Assembly (NCBI GenBank): GCA_026129765.1
Contig: JAHCHP010000005.1
Coordinates: 62,001-126,000, forward strand
Direction of reading: 5' to 3'
Source: Fimbriimonadia bacterium
GTDB taxonomy: Bacteria > Armatimonadota > Fimbriimonadia > Fimbriimonadales > GBS-DC
Length of the DNA: 64,000 nucleotides
Made by a program: the position numbers and the translations under genes. Shown here piece after piece: positions 7,601 through 16,564 of this stretch. Under the pieces are notes generated by a model, which was not told where the DNA came from, did no database searches, and saw only the letters and a list, made by a program, of their open reading frames with translations. Within the stretch, counting starts at the first letter, position 1. Each line of letters opens with the position of its first letter.

Positions 7601-8293
7601 TTACGAAGCCGACTGTATATTTCGACGCGCTACCCAGTAGACTCCTACCCCAACTAAAATTGCAACGAAAAATGTAATAATCGCGCCGATCCACCGGAGG
7701 GGCGACACGGCAACAGGCGTTGTCTTTGCGGGCGCGGTCTGTTCAGCAGGTTTGACAGGGGGAATCGTTAAAAGTTCCGCCTGATGCGTTTTCAGTTCGA
7801 TGATTCCGCGCCACATCTGCGGTTCTGCTTGGGTCCAGGAAGTCAGATGTTCGTTATTGTAATAGGGATAGCCTTTGAATTCGGTGGGCGTCGGCAACAG
7901 CGCGTAGAAATGAATCCGCTTGACATGCGCAAAGGTTTTGATCAGCGGGTCCAGCATCAATGCGCCCTGCTGCATGTCTACAAGACCGCTCGTGTAAAAC
8001 TCAGCGATCGTAAAGTAGTCGCTTGGTTTCGGGTCGCGCGCCAGCGTATCATCACTGACCGCCTTTCGCTGGGCGCGAATTTGGCTGAACTGCTCATAGA
8101 GTTGAATCTGTTGTTGAACGGACGAATGATCCACTTTTTTGTCGAAAGTCCAGGTCATGTAGCGCGTTCCATCGGTCATTGCCTGGATGACAACAATCAG
8201 GTCGGGCTGGGCGCGCCAGTCTGGCGCGGGCGCCTGCGCTGCAGAAAAAGAGAGCAGCGCTATCATCAAAAAAAGTGGAATCAAAGAACGCAT
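7601..8293 (-). CDS. Secreted protein with C-terminal membrane anchor
   Basis: A 230-residue protein with an N-terminal signal peptide (MRSLIPLFLMIALLSFSAAQA) and one C-terminal membrane helix (WIGAIITFFVAILVGVGVYW) followed by the basic tail ARRNIQSAS. The extracytoplasmic part contains LIVVIQAMTDGTRYMTWTFD and HVKRIHFYALLPTPTEF. A flexible Ala/Pro/Thr linker precedes the anchor. Topology predicts a domain held outside the cytoplasmic membrane. No family recognised. It is divergent from the amylase-family gene, with only 51 bp between the start codons, so the two promoters are back to back. Confidence 0.75.
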   Translation of the reverse strand: MRSLIPLFLMIALLSFSAAQAPAPDWRAQPDLIVVIQAMTDGTRYMTWTFDKKVDHSSVQQQIQLYEQFSQIRAQRKAVSDDTLARDPKPSDYFTIAEFYTSGLVDMQQGALMLDPLIKTFAHVKRIHFYALLPTPTEFKGYPYYNNEHLTSWTQAEPQMWRGIIELKTHQAELLTIPPVKPAEQTAPAKTTPVAVSPLRWIGAIITFFVAILVGVGVYWVARRNIQSAS

Positions 8294-8329
8294 CGATGTT
8301 GATTCTACCTGAAACGGTCAAAAATGCGT

Positions 8330-8335
8330 TATAAT
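8330..8335 (+). promoter_or_regulatory. -10 element close to the start codon (possible leaderless transcript)
   Basis: TATAAT at 8330-8335 ends nine bases before the ATG at 8345. No good -35 at 17 bp; TTGATT at 8299-8304 is 25 bp away. If real, the mRNA would begin within a few bases of the start codon. Confidence 0.4.
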
Positions 8336-8344
8336 ATATGCGCG

Positions 8345-11300
8345 ATGAAGCGAATAACTGTGATCGGGTTCCTCTTGTGCGTGTCATTGACAATGGCGCA
8401 CGCGCTTTCTTGGGTTGGCAATACGCGCCTCTATAATACCGGCAACGGGCAATTGCCCATGCGGGGCGCCTACATCGAGAGTTGGCAGACCGTCTCTGTT
8501 GTGACACAAACCTTTCCCATAGAGCAAGGGCAGCGGGTGTTTGCGGTTGTCACGACGAATAACTGGTCGACGACAACAGAATACGAATTCTCTTTTGACT
8601 TCAACACGGGCAATAACAGCCAGTGGTATGTGGTGCTGGGACCATTTGCGCCGGGAACAAATGTTCAGTTTTATATCCGGGCGCAGGGACCGGGCGGCAC
8701 ATTTTATGACAATAACAATTGGCAGAACTTTGGTTTTTATGCGCGCTACGGTCCGCGTTATCGCTCCGCGCCGATTCTGCAATGGTTCCAGACCGATTAC
8801 CGGACTATGATGAAGCGGCTGCCCGAAGTGGTGATGGCAGGCTATGGGGCGATCTATTTGCCCTCCCCTGTGAAGTCGGGCGGCGGTAGTTTCAGCGTGG
8901 GGTATAACCCCTTTGACCGGTTCGATTTTGGAGACCGCCTTCAGAAAGGCACGGTCAGAACTCAATATGGAACGGCACAAGAACTGCAGGAGCTGATCCG
9001 GTTGGCGAACCGTCTGGGTATCGAAGTTTATTGTGACATCGTGCCAAATCATAACGATAACCGCGCCAGTTCTGCGATTGACCGTTATCCCGATCTGATT
9101 CCCGAAGATTTTCATATTGTATCCTCCACGAACACCGGGAATACCGAAATCGACTTCAATAATGTGCCTTCGTTTGGTTTTACGACTTTGAACCACGACA
9201 TTGTGGGATTGGCAGATATTGCGCATGAGAACGGCAACAATACGCGAATCGGCGCGTTCAACCTGCCCGCTTACGCGAACTTCAATCAGTGGGATAAGCC
9301 CAGTTTCACTCGTCATCCGATCAACCCGCATTACTATCCGGGCGGCGCGCCCTATACGGAAGATGTCCGCCAATATCTCAAGCGTTGGGGCTGGTTTATG
9401 ACCTCGGTCATCGGGTTCAATGGCTATCGTATCGATGCGGTGCGCCATACGCCGCCTGCCTTCTTTGCGAATGCGCCCGATCAGCCGGGAAGCATTGTGA
9501 GCGAGGGGAATTTCTTGCCGCTGCTTTACCAGATCAATCCCAACCTTTATATCTTTGGCGAGGATTATACCGGCAGTGGTTATGAGTTGCGAGAATATGC
9601 CAAAACGGGCATGAACCTGTTGGATTTCCCGCTGAAGTTTATGACGAGCGACTTGTTCAACTCGAATGGCTTCGGCAACTTGGGCGCAAGTTTGAGCAAT
9701 GCGCCCGGCATCGATCCGGCAACGGGACTGCCGTATGAGTATGGCGGTTTGGGTTCCAATGTGGGCGTCGGTTTTGTTCAGAGCCATGACGATGGACCGC
9801 CCCGCTCCAACAATTTGGCGCATGCGTGGCTGCTGACCCGCCCCGCGCGCGCCAAATTGTATTACGATGGCAACAATATCGAGCCCAACAATTGGAGTCA
9901 TTTTCCGAAACCGGGACGCTATGACGCCATGGGCAACGGTAATGATAAGACTCTACAGATGTTAGATGTTCGGCGCCGGTTTGCGCGCGGCACGCTGGTA
10001 AACCGCCATGTGGCTTCGAATCTGTATGTGTATGAGCGGCAAGTGAACGGTCAGGGGGTTCTGCTGGTAGGTATGAACAGCCGGGGTGATTTGACTGCGC
10101 AGACGGTGACGGTTCAGACCGCGTTCGCGCCGGGAACCGCGTTGATCGACTACAGCGGTCAGCAACCGCCCGTAGTGGTTCAATCGAACAGCCGAGCCAC
10201 GATCACGATTCCCTCGAATAGCGCGCCTGGCAACGACAATAATGCGCATGGCTATGTCTTCTATGCGCCCCAAACGCCGCGCCCAGTAGCAGGTCAAGCG
10301 GTCTTCCATCTCACCGATTCGGGTGGCAACTCGATCTCGTTCCAAACCCGTTCAACGCCGGGCGGGACTTATGCCTCGGGACGGAGTTATGAGGCAGCGA
10401 CCGTTACCAGCGATAAGATCACCATTCGCGTTCGAACCGATGCGACTGGGGTGGCGGCAGCATTGAAGTTGAATAATGGTCAGCCGTTCGCGGGATTGAC
10501 CCCTCTGCAAAACACGCCTGAAGGCTTGACCGATGGGTATGTGAATATGACTCGCGTGGAGAATGGTACTTTTACTTTGGAGAATGTGGATGTGAGCGGT
10601 CTTCCCGACGGGCTTCATGTGTTCACGGCGCGTGTGTTTAACGATTCGGGCAGCCGTCCCGTTATGTTTGGCGAGTTTCATGCGTTTGTTTTTATTCAAT
10701 GCCCTGAACGCGGGCGATTGGTGGATGGCAATCTAAACGATTACGGCGCGCCCCTCGCCACGCAAACGCGCGCGCCCAGTTCCAATCAGAATCGTTTGGA
10801 CGCGCTGTATATCCGCAACGATGACCGGTATCTTTATGTGGGGATTGCGGGCAGAGTGGACACTTCGGAAGGTTTGACGAATGGGGTCGCGCTGTTCATC
10901 GACACAGACTTCGGCGCGGGAACCGGCATCCAGAATTTCAATCTGTTGGATGATGACAGCGGTCCGGCAACACGCTTGCTTTCCAATGGTCAGGTGAACG
11001 CTCCTTCCGGTTTTGGCGCAGAGTTTGCGGTGGGAGTGTTCCGGCACAGCGCGCTTCATTCGTCGCCGGAAGCCGATTATGCAGGCGATCCGGTGCACCC
11101 GCCGATCGTGGGCGCGCAAGCGGGATTCTACCGGGTCAGCCCTGATCGCTTGACATGGATGCTGTCGGAACCAGCGCGAATCGCTTGGTTGCCCCGTCAA
11201 AATCCCAATGACCCGGCAACGGGTGTGGAGATCGCTCTTCCTCTGCGGACTCTTGTTCCCGTTCTGAAGGGGCGTCCTTTGGGATTGGTGGCTTATTTGC

Positions 11301-11818
11301 TGAACACCGGCGAAACTGGCTCTACATTTGCGGCTTCGGACCCGCGACGCGGCACACGGGGCGGCAGACCGCCGGTCAGTTCATGGGTATCGAACCAGTT
11401 TTTACCGCCGCAACCCAACGTGACGAACAATCCCGGTTTCACGCCGGTGAATATGCAAACCGCCGCTACTTATACGCTGCAAGAGGCGCAGGTGGTCGGT
11501 TCGCCTTACCGAATATTCACGAATCGAATGCGCTATGACGGCGCGCGTCAGGCGTATGTTTTGTCGGGTTATGTGGTGAATTCCAGTGGTTCAACTTTGC
11601 AGTCGCCGCTCTTTTTGCGAATGAAACTGCCGGTGGGTATGGAGCTGCTGAACCGGACGGGGGACAGCCTGTTTGTGTCAAATGGCGCATATCTTCTGTT
11701 GACGACGGAGCCTCTGCCGCCTTTGGGCAGAGTGCCATTCCAATTGGAGATACGCGCTTCCAGCCCGCGGGGACTGCCGCCGGTGATGGAGCTTCGGATG
11801 GGCGAAGGGGCTTTGTGA
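8345..11818 (+). CDS. Large secreted alpha-amylase-family protein (GH13-like)
   Basis: About 1157 residues from the ATG at 8345; an in-frame ATG at 8324 lies upstream of the -10 and is less likely. A signal peptide (ITVIGFLLCVSLTMAHA) is followed by a carbohydrate-binding-like beta region and then an alpha-amylase barrel. Region I is YCDIVPNHND. Region II GYRIDAVRH carries the nucleophile Asp364, IFGED the acid/base Glu406, and region IV SHDD Asp482. About 500 further residues follow. They include a DOMON/CBM9-like segment (LVDGNLNDYG, then RNDDRYLYVGIAG) and a terminal beta domain. It should hydrolyse or rearrange alpha-glucans outside the cytoplasmic membrane; exact specificity cannot be read. 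Standard GH13 enzymes are half this length. Confidence 0.88.
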   Translation: MKRITVIGFLLCVSLTMAHALSWVGNTRLYNTGNGQLPMRGAYIESWQTVSVVTQTFPIEQGQRVFAVVTTNNWSTTTEYEFSFDFNTGNNSQWYVVLGPFAPGTNVQFYIRAQGPGGTFYDNNNWQNFGFYARYGPRYRSAPILQWFQTDYRTMMKRLPEVVMAGYGAIYLPSPVKSGGGSFSVGYNPFDRFDFGDRLQKGTVRTQYGTAQELQELIRLANRLGIEVYCDIVPNHNDNRASSAIDRYPDLIPEDFHIVSSTNTGNTEIDFNNVPSFGFTTLNHDIVGLADIAHENGNNTRIGAFNLPAYANFNQWDKPSFTRHPINPHYYPGGAPYTEDVRQYLKRWGWFMTSVIGFNGYRIDAVRHTPPAFFANAPDQPGSIVSEGNFLPLLYQINPNLYIFGEDYTGSGYELREYAKTGMNLLDFPLKFMTSDLFNSNGFGNLGASLSNAPGIDPATGLPYEYGGLGSNVGVGFVQSHDDGPPRSNNLAHAWLLTRPARAKLYYDGNNIEPNNWSHFPKPGRYDAMGNGNDKTLQMLDVRRRFARGTLVNRHVASNLYVYERQVNGQGVLLVGMNSRGDLTAQTVTVQTAFAPGTALIDYSGQQPPVVVQSNSRATITIPSNSAPGNDNNAHGYVFYAPQTPRPVAGQAVFHLTDSGGNSISFQTRSTPGGTYASGRSYEAATVTSDKITIRVRTDATGVAAALKLNNGQPFAGLTPLQNTPEGLTDGYVNMTRVENGTFTLENVDVSGLPDGLHVFTARVFNDSGSRPVMFGEFHAFVFIQCPERGRLVDGNLNDYGAPLATQTRAPSSNQNRLDALYIRNDDRYLYVGIAGRVDTSEGLTNGVALFIDTDFGAGTGIQNFNLLDDDSGPATRLLSNGQVNAPSGFGAEFAVGVFRHSALHSSPEADYAGDPVHPPIVGAQAGFYRVSPDRLTWMLSEPARIAWLPRQNPNDPATGVEIALPLRTLVPVLKGRPLGLVAYLLNTGETGSTFAASDPRRGTRGGRPPVSSWVSNQFLPPQPNVTNNPGFTPVNMQTAATYTLQEAQVVGSPYRIFTNRMRYDGARQAYVLSGYVVNSSGSTLQSPLFLRMKLPVGMELLNRTGDSLFVSNGAYLLLTTEPLPPLGRVPFQLEIRASSPRGLPPVMELRMGEGAL

Positions 11819-11831
11819 ACAAGATTATTGT

Positions 11832-12686
11832 TCACAACTGGCTTTGGAGTTGACGCGAGGCTTCGGCGACTTTGCTAACATCCACGCCGGTTTCTATGCC
11901 CATTCCGTGCAGCATGTAGAGCAGGCTCTCGGTGGCGAGATTGCCTGCCGCGCCGGGCGCAAAGGGACATCCGCCTAATCCGCCTGCCGAGGAATCGAAA
12001 ATCGAAACCCCCATCTGCAGCGCGCACAGCGTGTTCGCTAAGGCAGTCCCCCGCGTATCGTGGAAGTGGTAAGCCAGTTGATTGGCGGGCATCGCATCCA
12101 ACAAGCGCAGGGTCAATGGCTCCACATCGGTCGGCACGGCTGCGCCGATGGTATCGCCGATAGAGATTTCGTCCACTCCCCATTCCAAGATTCGGCTCAC
12201 GACACGCATGACTGCATCGGGAGAGACCTTCCCTTCGTAGGGACAGACAAACGCGGTAGAGACATAGACCCGCACCCAGCAGTGTGCCTGTCGCGCGGTT
12301 GGTAAAATCGATTGAAACCCTTGCAGCGACTCTTCAATGGTCATATTCATATTGCGCTGACAGAAGGTCTCACTGGCAGCGGTAAAAAGCGCGATGTCAG
12401 TAACCCCCACCGCGAGGGCGCGCTCCAACCCTTTTAGGTTGGGAACGAGCGCGGGATAGCGCGTGTTGGGCAGCCGCTGAATGCGCTGGAAAACCGCGTC
12501 TGAGTCTGCCATTTGGGGGACCCATTTGGGGCTGACAAACGCGCCTGCCTCCACCACCGGTAAGCCTGCCTCTGCCAAAGTCTCGATAAAGGCGATTTTG
12601 GCTTCCAAAGAGACCGCGCGTTTTTCATTTTGCAGTCCGTCGCGCGGACCGACTTCGACCACTTTGACATGTGAGGGAAGATTCAT
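11832..12686 (-). CDS. mvaB: Hydroxymethylglutaryl-CoA lyase
   Basis: A 284-residue HMG-CoA lyase of the DRE-TIM metallolyase family. It cleaves HMG-CoA to acetoacetate and acetyl-CoA, the last step of leucine degradation. VEVGPRDGLQNEKR near the N-terminus gives the catalytic Arg-Asp. FHDTRGTALAN contributes metal ligands, and GGLGGCPFAPGAAGN carries the active-site Cys loop. Length is typical of bacterial enzymes. It is the last gene of a tight minus-strand string, four bases after the hydrolase and close to a biotinyl carrier protein. That makes branched-chain acyl-CoA carboxylation plausible, although carboxylase subunits are not in the window. Homocitrate-synthase-like relatives lack the GGCP loop. 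Confidence 0.93.
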   Translation of the reverse strand: MNLPSHVKVVEVGPRDGLQNEKRAVSLEAKIAFIETLAEAGLPVVEAGAFVSPKWVPQMADSDAVFQRIQRLPNTRYPALVPNLKGLERALAVGVTDIALFTAASETFCQRNMNMTIEESLQGFQSILPTARQAHCWVRVYVSTAFVCPYEGKVSPDAVMRVVSRILEWGVDEISIGDTIGAAVPTDVEPLTLRLLDAMPANQLAYHFHDTRGTALANTLCALQMGVSIFDSSAGGLGGCPFAPGAAGNLATESLLYMLHGMGIETGVDVSKVAEASRQLQSQL

Positions 12687-12689
12687 TGA

Positions 12690-13877
12690 TTAATTCTCTC
12701 CAAAAACCTGCCCCGATGCGCCCCGCGCTCGAGCGGTCAACACCACATATTGGCGCGTCAGTGGATCGCCAACCGGATGCGCTACGAATAAGAACGATTC
12801 TGAGAAGAGACGTGGCGCAAAACGCGGCACCTCCAAACGCAGACGCGCCATTGTCGAATCGCCGGGTGAAAGCGAAGGGGTTTGCTGTGGGGTAATTCGC
12901 CCACGCCATCCCGTGCCTTCCACCAACAATTGATAAGCGGCAGCCGTTTGGCTGCGGTTGGCGATCTCAATGTGGAACTCCACCGATCTGCCCCGTTCTG
13001 TCCATTGAACAGGCGTCAGCGCGGTGAGGGTCATGCCCGGGTCGGAAGTCAAAACGATTCGGCTGTCGGAAAAACTTTCGGGTCCCCAGACCCATCGCCA
13101 AGCCGCCAAATCGTCCTTAAGGTAAAGTTGGAAAAAGGCGGTCAACAGCCTGCGGGTTAAGGTCAGTTGATCCGCGCGGCTGAGCGGTCCTGAATCGCAG
13201 CCGAAGGAGGAGACATCTTGAAAACCACAATGCCAGCCGCCTTGAATGATGGGAATCTGGCGCGGGGCGCGCCCGTTATCATACATCGCCTGCCCGTTGG
13301 AACCGACAGGAACAATGGTATCCGCGCTGCCACTAATAAGGCTGACGGGAACCCCCACATTGGGCATTTGCGCGATGGCGGATGGGTTCGTATTGGCTGC
13401 CGCTAAATTCGCCAACGCTTTGATTCGCGAGTCGGCGGCTGTCGCCAAGATACTGGCTCCGCCCCCCATCGAGTGTCCCGACATCCCGAATTTCGCGGTA
13501 TCCACTTGTTGGTATAATGTTGCGCTGACGCTCGCGTTTTGTTGTTCCAGCCAGTTGAGGCACCAGCGCATATCTTCGGAATAACGCTGGTGATTGGGGA
13601 ACAATTCTTGCCCCGATTCGGTCGCCATCACAAAGTAGCCCCATGTCGCTAAATGTTCCAACAAGGAACGATAGCGTTCAGGAGGCTGTAAGAAGCCATG
13701 GCCAAACGAGATTCCTGGATAGGGCGCGTTAGACCCGTCATAGGGCGCGTTTTGCGCCTGTACGGTGGCAGGATAGAACAGCAGCGAGTTGAAAGTTCCA
13801 CCGCCCGGACGAGTCACTGTGACACGCTGCCAGCCTGCCCGGTAAGGTCCCGATGCCGAGTAGTTTTGTTTTGTCAT
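12690..13877 (-). CDS. Alpha/beta hydrolase of the cutinase/PETase-like type
   Basis: A 395-residue protein. The hydrolase core (about residues 15-260) carries the catalytic triad: Ser136 in GHSMGGGAS, Asp186 in SADTIVPV, and His216 in GGWHCGF. GHSMGGG together with DTIxPV is the pattern of bacterial cutinases, PET hydrolases and chlorophyllase-like enzymes. The segment YPGISFGHGF would supply the oxyanion hole. About 130 C-terminal residues form a beta-sandwich-like extension (RSVEFHIEIANRSQTAAAYQ). Unlike secreted cutinases it shows no signal peptide (MTKQNYSASGPYRAGWQRVT). It lies four bases after the biotinyl-protein gene. The substrate is an ester of unknown nature; polyester activity is only a hypothesis. 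Confidence 0.8.
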   Translation of the reverse strand: MTKQNYSASGPYRAGWQRVTVTRPGGGTFNSLLFYPATVQAQNAPYDGSNAPYPGISFGHGFLQPPERYRSLLEHLATWGYFVMATESGQELFPNHQRYSEDMRWCLNWLEQQNASVSATLYQQVDTAKFGMSGHSMGGGASILATAADSRIKALANLAAANTNPSAIAQMPNVGVPVSLISGSADTIVPVGSNGQAMYDNGRAPRQIPIIQGGWHCGFQDVSSFGCDSGPLSRADQLTLTRRLLTAFFQLYLKDDLAAWRWVWGPESFSDSRIVLTSDPGMTLTALTPVQWTERGRSVEFHIEIANRSQTAAAYQLLVEGTGWRGRITPQQTPSLSPGDSTMARLRLEVPRFAPRLFSESFLFVAHPVGDPLTRQYVVLTARARGASGQVFGEN

Positions 13878-13881
13878 TTTC

Positions 13882-14382
13882 TCAATTGGTTGGTTCTAAT
13901 TCCACTAAGAGCGCGCCTTCCTCCACGATCTGCCCTTCTTGCGCATTGATCTGTTTCATGCGCCCAGCAAACGGCGCGCGCAGGGTCTGCTCTGTCTTCA
14001 TGGCTTCCATCACGACCAACCGCTGACCTGCCTCCACACCATCACCCACTTGACACAGCACCTTAGTGATCAATCCGGGCATAGGGGCGCGTATCGCGCC
14101 ATCCGATTCTGTGGAGTGGACTGCAGAACGCGCCTTGCGGGTCGTTTGCTTTTCAAAGCGATAGGTTTTACCTTGCCACAGGAAGACCCATGTGTCTCCT
14201 TCTTTGAAAGCGGGAATCCGGTACTGGCGATTTTGGTCTTCGATCAAGAGCGCAGTCTCGTCCAGCCAGCGCGCCAGAAAGGTTTTCTCTTCGCCAGTGG
14301 GCAGACGCGCAGACACGGTTTCTTGACGCGCCTGCGCCTCCAAGCTCAGTTCCTCGCCCTGATGGGTATAGGACTTTTTCAT
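13882..14382 (-). CDS. Biotinyl (biotin carboxyl carrier-like) protein
   Basis: A 166-residue protein. The C-terminal 75 residues form a biotinyl/lipoyl domain: APMPGLITKVLCQVGDGVEA, then VVMEAMKTEQTLRAPFAG, in which the Lys of EAMKTE would carry biotin. The N-terminal half (TFLARWLDETALLIEDQNRQ) resembles the small beta domain that precedes the carrier domain in acyl-CoA carboxylase alpha subunits and Na-pumping decarboxylases. The protein is therefore probably a free-standing carrier subunit of an acyl-CoA carboxylase. The nearby HMG-CoA lyase suggests methylcrotonyl- or propionyl-CoA metabolism; the biotin carboxylase and transferase subunits must be elsewhere. Confidence 0.85.
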   Translation of the reverse strand: MKKSYTHQGEELSLEAQARQETVSARLPTGEEKTFLARWLDETALLIEDQNRQYRIPAFKEGDTWVFLWQGKTYRFEKQTTRKARSAVHSTESDGAIRAPMPGLITKVLCQVGDGVEAGQRLVVMEAMKTEQTLRAPFAGRMKQINAQEGQIVEEGALLVELEPTN

Positions 14383-14397
14383 GCGGGTTCTCGCGGT

Positions 14398-15993
14398 TTA
14401 TTTCGCGATTTCGTGCGCGCGGGTTTCGCGTATCACGGTCACTTTGATCTGTCCCGGGAACTCCAGTTCCTCATGGATTCGGCGGGCAATATCGCGCGCG
14501 AGATGGCATGCGCTGAGATCGTCGACCTGGTCCGGTTTGACAATCACGCGGATTTCGCGCCCTGCCTGGATCGCGTAGGATTTCTCCACACCTTGGAATG
14601 AATCGGCAATGGTTTCCAGGCTGGTCAACCGCTTCAGGTACTGCTCCAACGATTCGCGGCGCGCGCCCGGTCGAGCGGCAGAGATGGTATCGGCAGCGAT
14701 CAGCACGAAAGCTTCCACGCTGGCGGGGTCGACATCGAAGTGGTGCGCGCCCACGGCGTTGCAGATCAGTTCGCTTTCGCCATGGCGTCTTAGAAACTCC
14801 ATTCCGGCAACGGCGTGGGGTCCATCGGCTCCATTATCCAGCGCTTTCCCGATATCGTGCAGGAGCGCGGCGCGTTTGACCGCCACCACATTCACCTTTA
14901 ACTCTCCGGCGAGTGTGCTTGCCAACTCTGCCACTTCCAGCGAGTGATCCAACACATTTTGGGTATAGCTGGTGCGGTACTTGAGTTTGCCCAACACACG
15001 CACCACTTCGGGATGCATGCCGGTCAGCCCCAATTTGAAGACCGCATCTTCGCCTGCCGCCAAGATACGCCGTTCGATTTCGATTTTGCAGCGTTCCACC
15101 TCTTCCTCAATTCGGGTTGGATGGATACGCCCGTCCATAATCAGGTTGGTCAGCGCAAGGCGCGCGATTTCACGGCGAACGGGATCAAAGCAGGACAATA
15201 CGACCGCTTCAGGCGTATCATCGATAATCAAGTCCACACCGGAAACCTGTTCAAAATGTCGGATATTGCGTCCTTCCCGCCCGATGATCCGTCCCTTCAT
15301 ATCGTCGTTGGGCAGATGAACTACCGAAACGGTGTTTTGGGAGACATGTTCGACGGTGCAGCGCTGGATGGTATCCAGGATGATTTCCCGCGATTTGCGA
15401 TCCGCCTGCATGCGCACATCCTCTTCCATTTGCCGGACGAGCATGGCGAATTCGTGTTGGAGGTCATCACGCACGCGCTGGAGCAGCACTTCCCGCGCCT
15501 GTTCCCAACTCATGCCGCTCACGCGCTCCAGTTCGATTCGCTGCTGTTCTATCAGGTTCTTGATGTCATCCTGCTTTTTGGTCAGGAACGCTTCGCGCTC
15601 CAGCAACATATGTTCTTTCTGCTCGATGACATCGAACCGGTGTTCCAGCAGTTCTTCTCTCTGTAGGAGCCTCTGCTCCATGCGCGTGATTTCGGATCGC
15701 TTTTCGCGCGCCTCATTTTCTGCCTGCTGCAGGATTCGGTGCGTTTCCTCTTTCGCGTCGATCAGCGTTTCGCGCACCAGATTTTCGCGTTCTTTTTGCA
15801 ACGATTCGCGATCTGAATCGATGGCTTTTTTCAGTTCTTCCGCGCCTGCCCGGATGCATTGCGCTTCCGTCAGTGAGCGTTCCAGTTGTTCATGTTGTTT
15901 TCTGCTTGTTTGTTTAAAATATACGATTGCCACGATCAGCACAACGACCTCTAAGATACCAATCGTTGTCAGCACGGCTGGACTAATTTCCAT
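14398..15993 (-). CDS. rny: Ribonuclease Y
   Basis: About 531 residues from the ATG at 15993, which has GGAGG ten bases upstream; a TTG two codons earlier is an alternative. RNase Y is a membrane-anchored endoribonuclease that starts mRNA decay. The order is classical: an N-terminal membrane helix (VLTTIGILEVVVLIVAIVYF), a long Glu/Lys/Arg-rich coiled coil, a KH domain with GRIIGREGRNIRHFE, and the HD domain with LLHDIGKALDNG (metal-binding His379-Asp380). Length matches the family (about 520). It follows recX in the recA string, with 39 bases between, an arrangement that is not universal. Confidence 0.96.
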   Translation of the reverse strand: MEISPAVLTTIGILEVVVLIVAIVYFKQTSRKQHEQLERSLTEAQCIRAGAEELKKAIDSDRESLQKERENLVRETLIDAKEETHRILQQAENEAREKRSEITRMEQRLLQREELLEHRFDVIEQKEHMLLEREAFLTKKQDDIKNLIEQQRIELERVSGMSWEQAREVLLQRVRDDLQHEFAMLVRQMEEDVRMQADRKSREIILDTIQRCTVEHVSQNTVSVVHLPNDDMKGRIIGREGRNIRHFEQVSGVDLIIDDTPEAVVLSCFDPVRREIARLALTNLIMDGRIHPTRIEEEVERCKIEIERRILAAGEDAVFKLGLTGMHPEVVRVLGKLKYRTSYTQNVLDHSLEVAELASTLAGELKVNVVAVKRAALLHDIGKALDNGADGPHAVAGMEFLRRHGESELICNAVGAHHFDVDPASVEAFVLIAADTISAARPGARRESLEQYLKRLTSLETIADSFQGVEKSYAIQAGREIRVIVKPDQVDDLSACHLARDIARRIHEELEFPGQIKVTVIRETRAHEIAK

Positions 15994-16032
15994 AATCAAT
16001 CGCCTCCATAAGGCGATGGGCGAACAGGAAAA

Positions 16033-16524
16033 CTATTCGCCGTCTCGCGAGTATAAATCGAGGAGGCGGGGCATCCAGCGATGAAGCGCGTCGCGGGCGG
16101 TTTCATATTCGAATCCGCGCCGGATCAGGAATTGAAAGCAACGATTCGCCTGCCGGACATCCATATCATCCGGAGGCGTCTCTCCATATTGACTACGCAG
16201 GGCTTGTGAGGCTCTTTCCAGTTCCTCTTCCCTATCCGAAAACTGCTCGGTGGGTGGCGACAAACCCCGGCGGAAAAACTCTTTCAGAATTCGCCTGCGC
16301 CCGGAGGGTTTCTCCAGGGTCAGCCGTTCGGTCAGCCGTTCTGCCACCCGCTGGTCGCTTTGCCAGCGATTGGCTTCCAGCCAACTGAGTGTTTCCTGCA
16401 CGGTTTCCATTTCAAATCCCCGCGCAATCAACTTCCGTTTCAATTCCTGCTTCGTATAGTCTTTCATGCCAAGCAGGCGGAGTGCTGCCCGCTTGGCGTT
16501 CGCTGTCTGTTCGTTAATGGTCAT
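16033..16524 (-). CDS. recX: RecA regulatory protein RecX
   Basis: A 163-residue RecX, which binds RecA filaments and modulates recombinase activity. It shows the tandem three-helix repeats of the family: ALRLLGMKDYTKQELKRKLI (the xxYTxxEL-x-KL signature), then GFEMETVQETLSWLEANRWQ, and near the C-terminus CFQFLIRRGFEYETARDAL. Length is normal. It lies 40 bases downstream of recA, as in many bacteria, so the two are almost certainly cotranscribed from the recA promoter. Confidence 0.92.
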   Translation of the reverse strand: MTINEQTANAKRAALRLLGMKDYTKQELKRKLIARGFEMETVQETLSWLEANRWQSDQRVAERLTERLTLEKPSGRRRILKEFFRRGLSPPTEQFSDREEELERASQALRSQYGETPPDDMDVRQANRCFQFLIRRGFEYETARDALHRWMPRLLDLYSRDGE

Positions 16525-16564
16525 GCCGTTATCCGGCTCCTCGTTTTAAGGTAAGAATATCTTC

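Noticed and set aside
8384-9901. 505-residue open frame opposite the amylase-family gene
   Set aside because: It is fully antisense to a gene with signal peptide and catalytic motifs, has no family resemblance, and is explained by the codon bias of the opposite strand.
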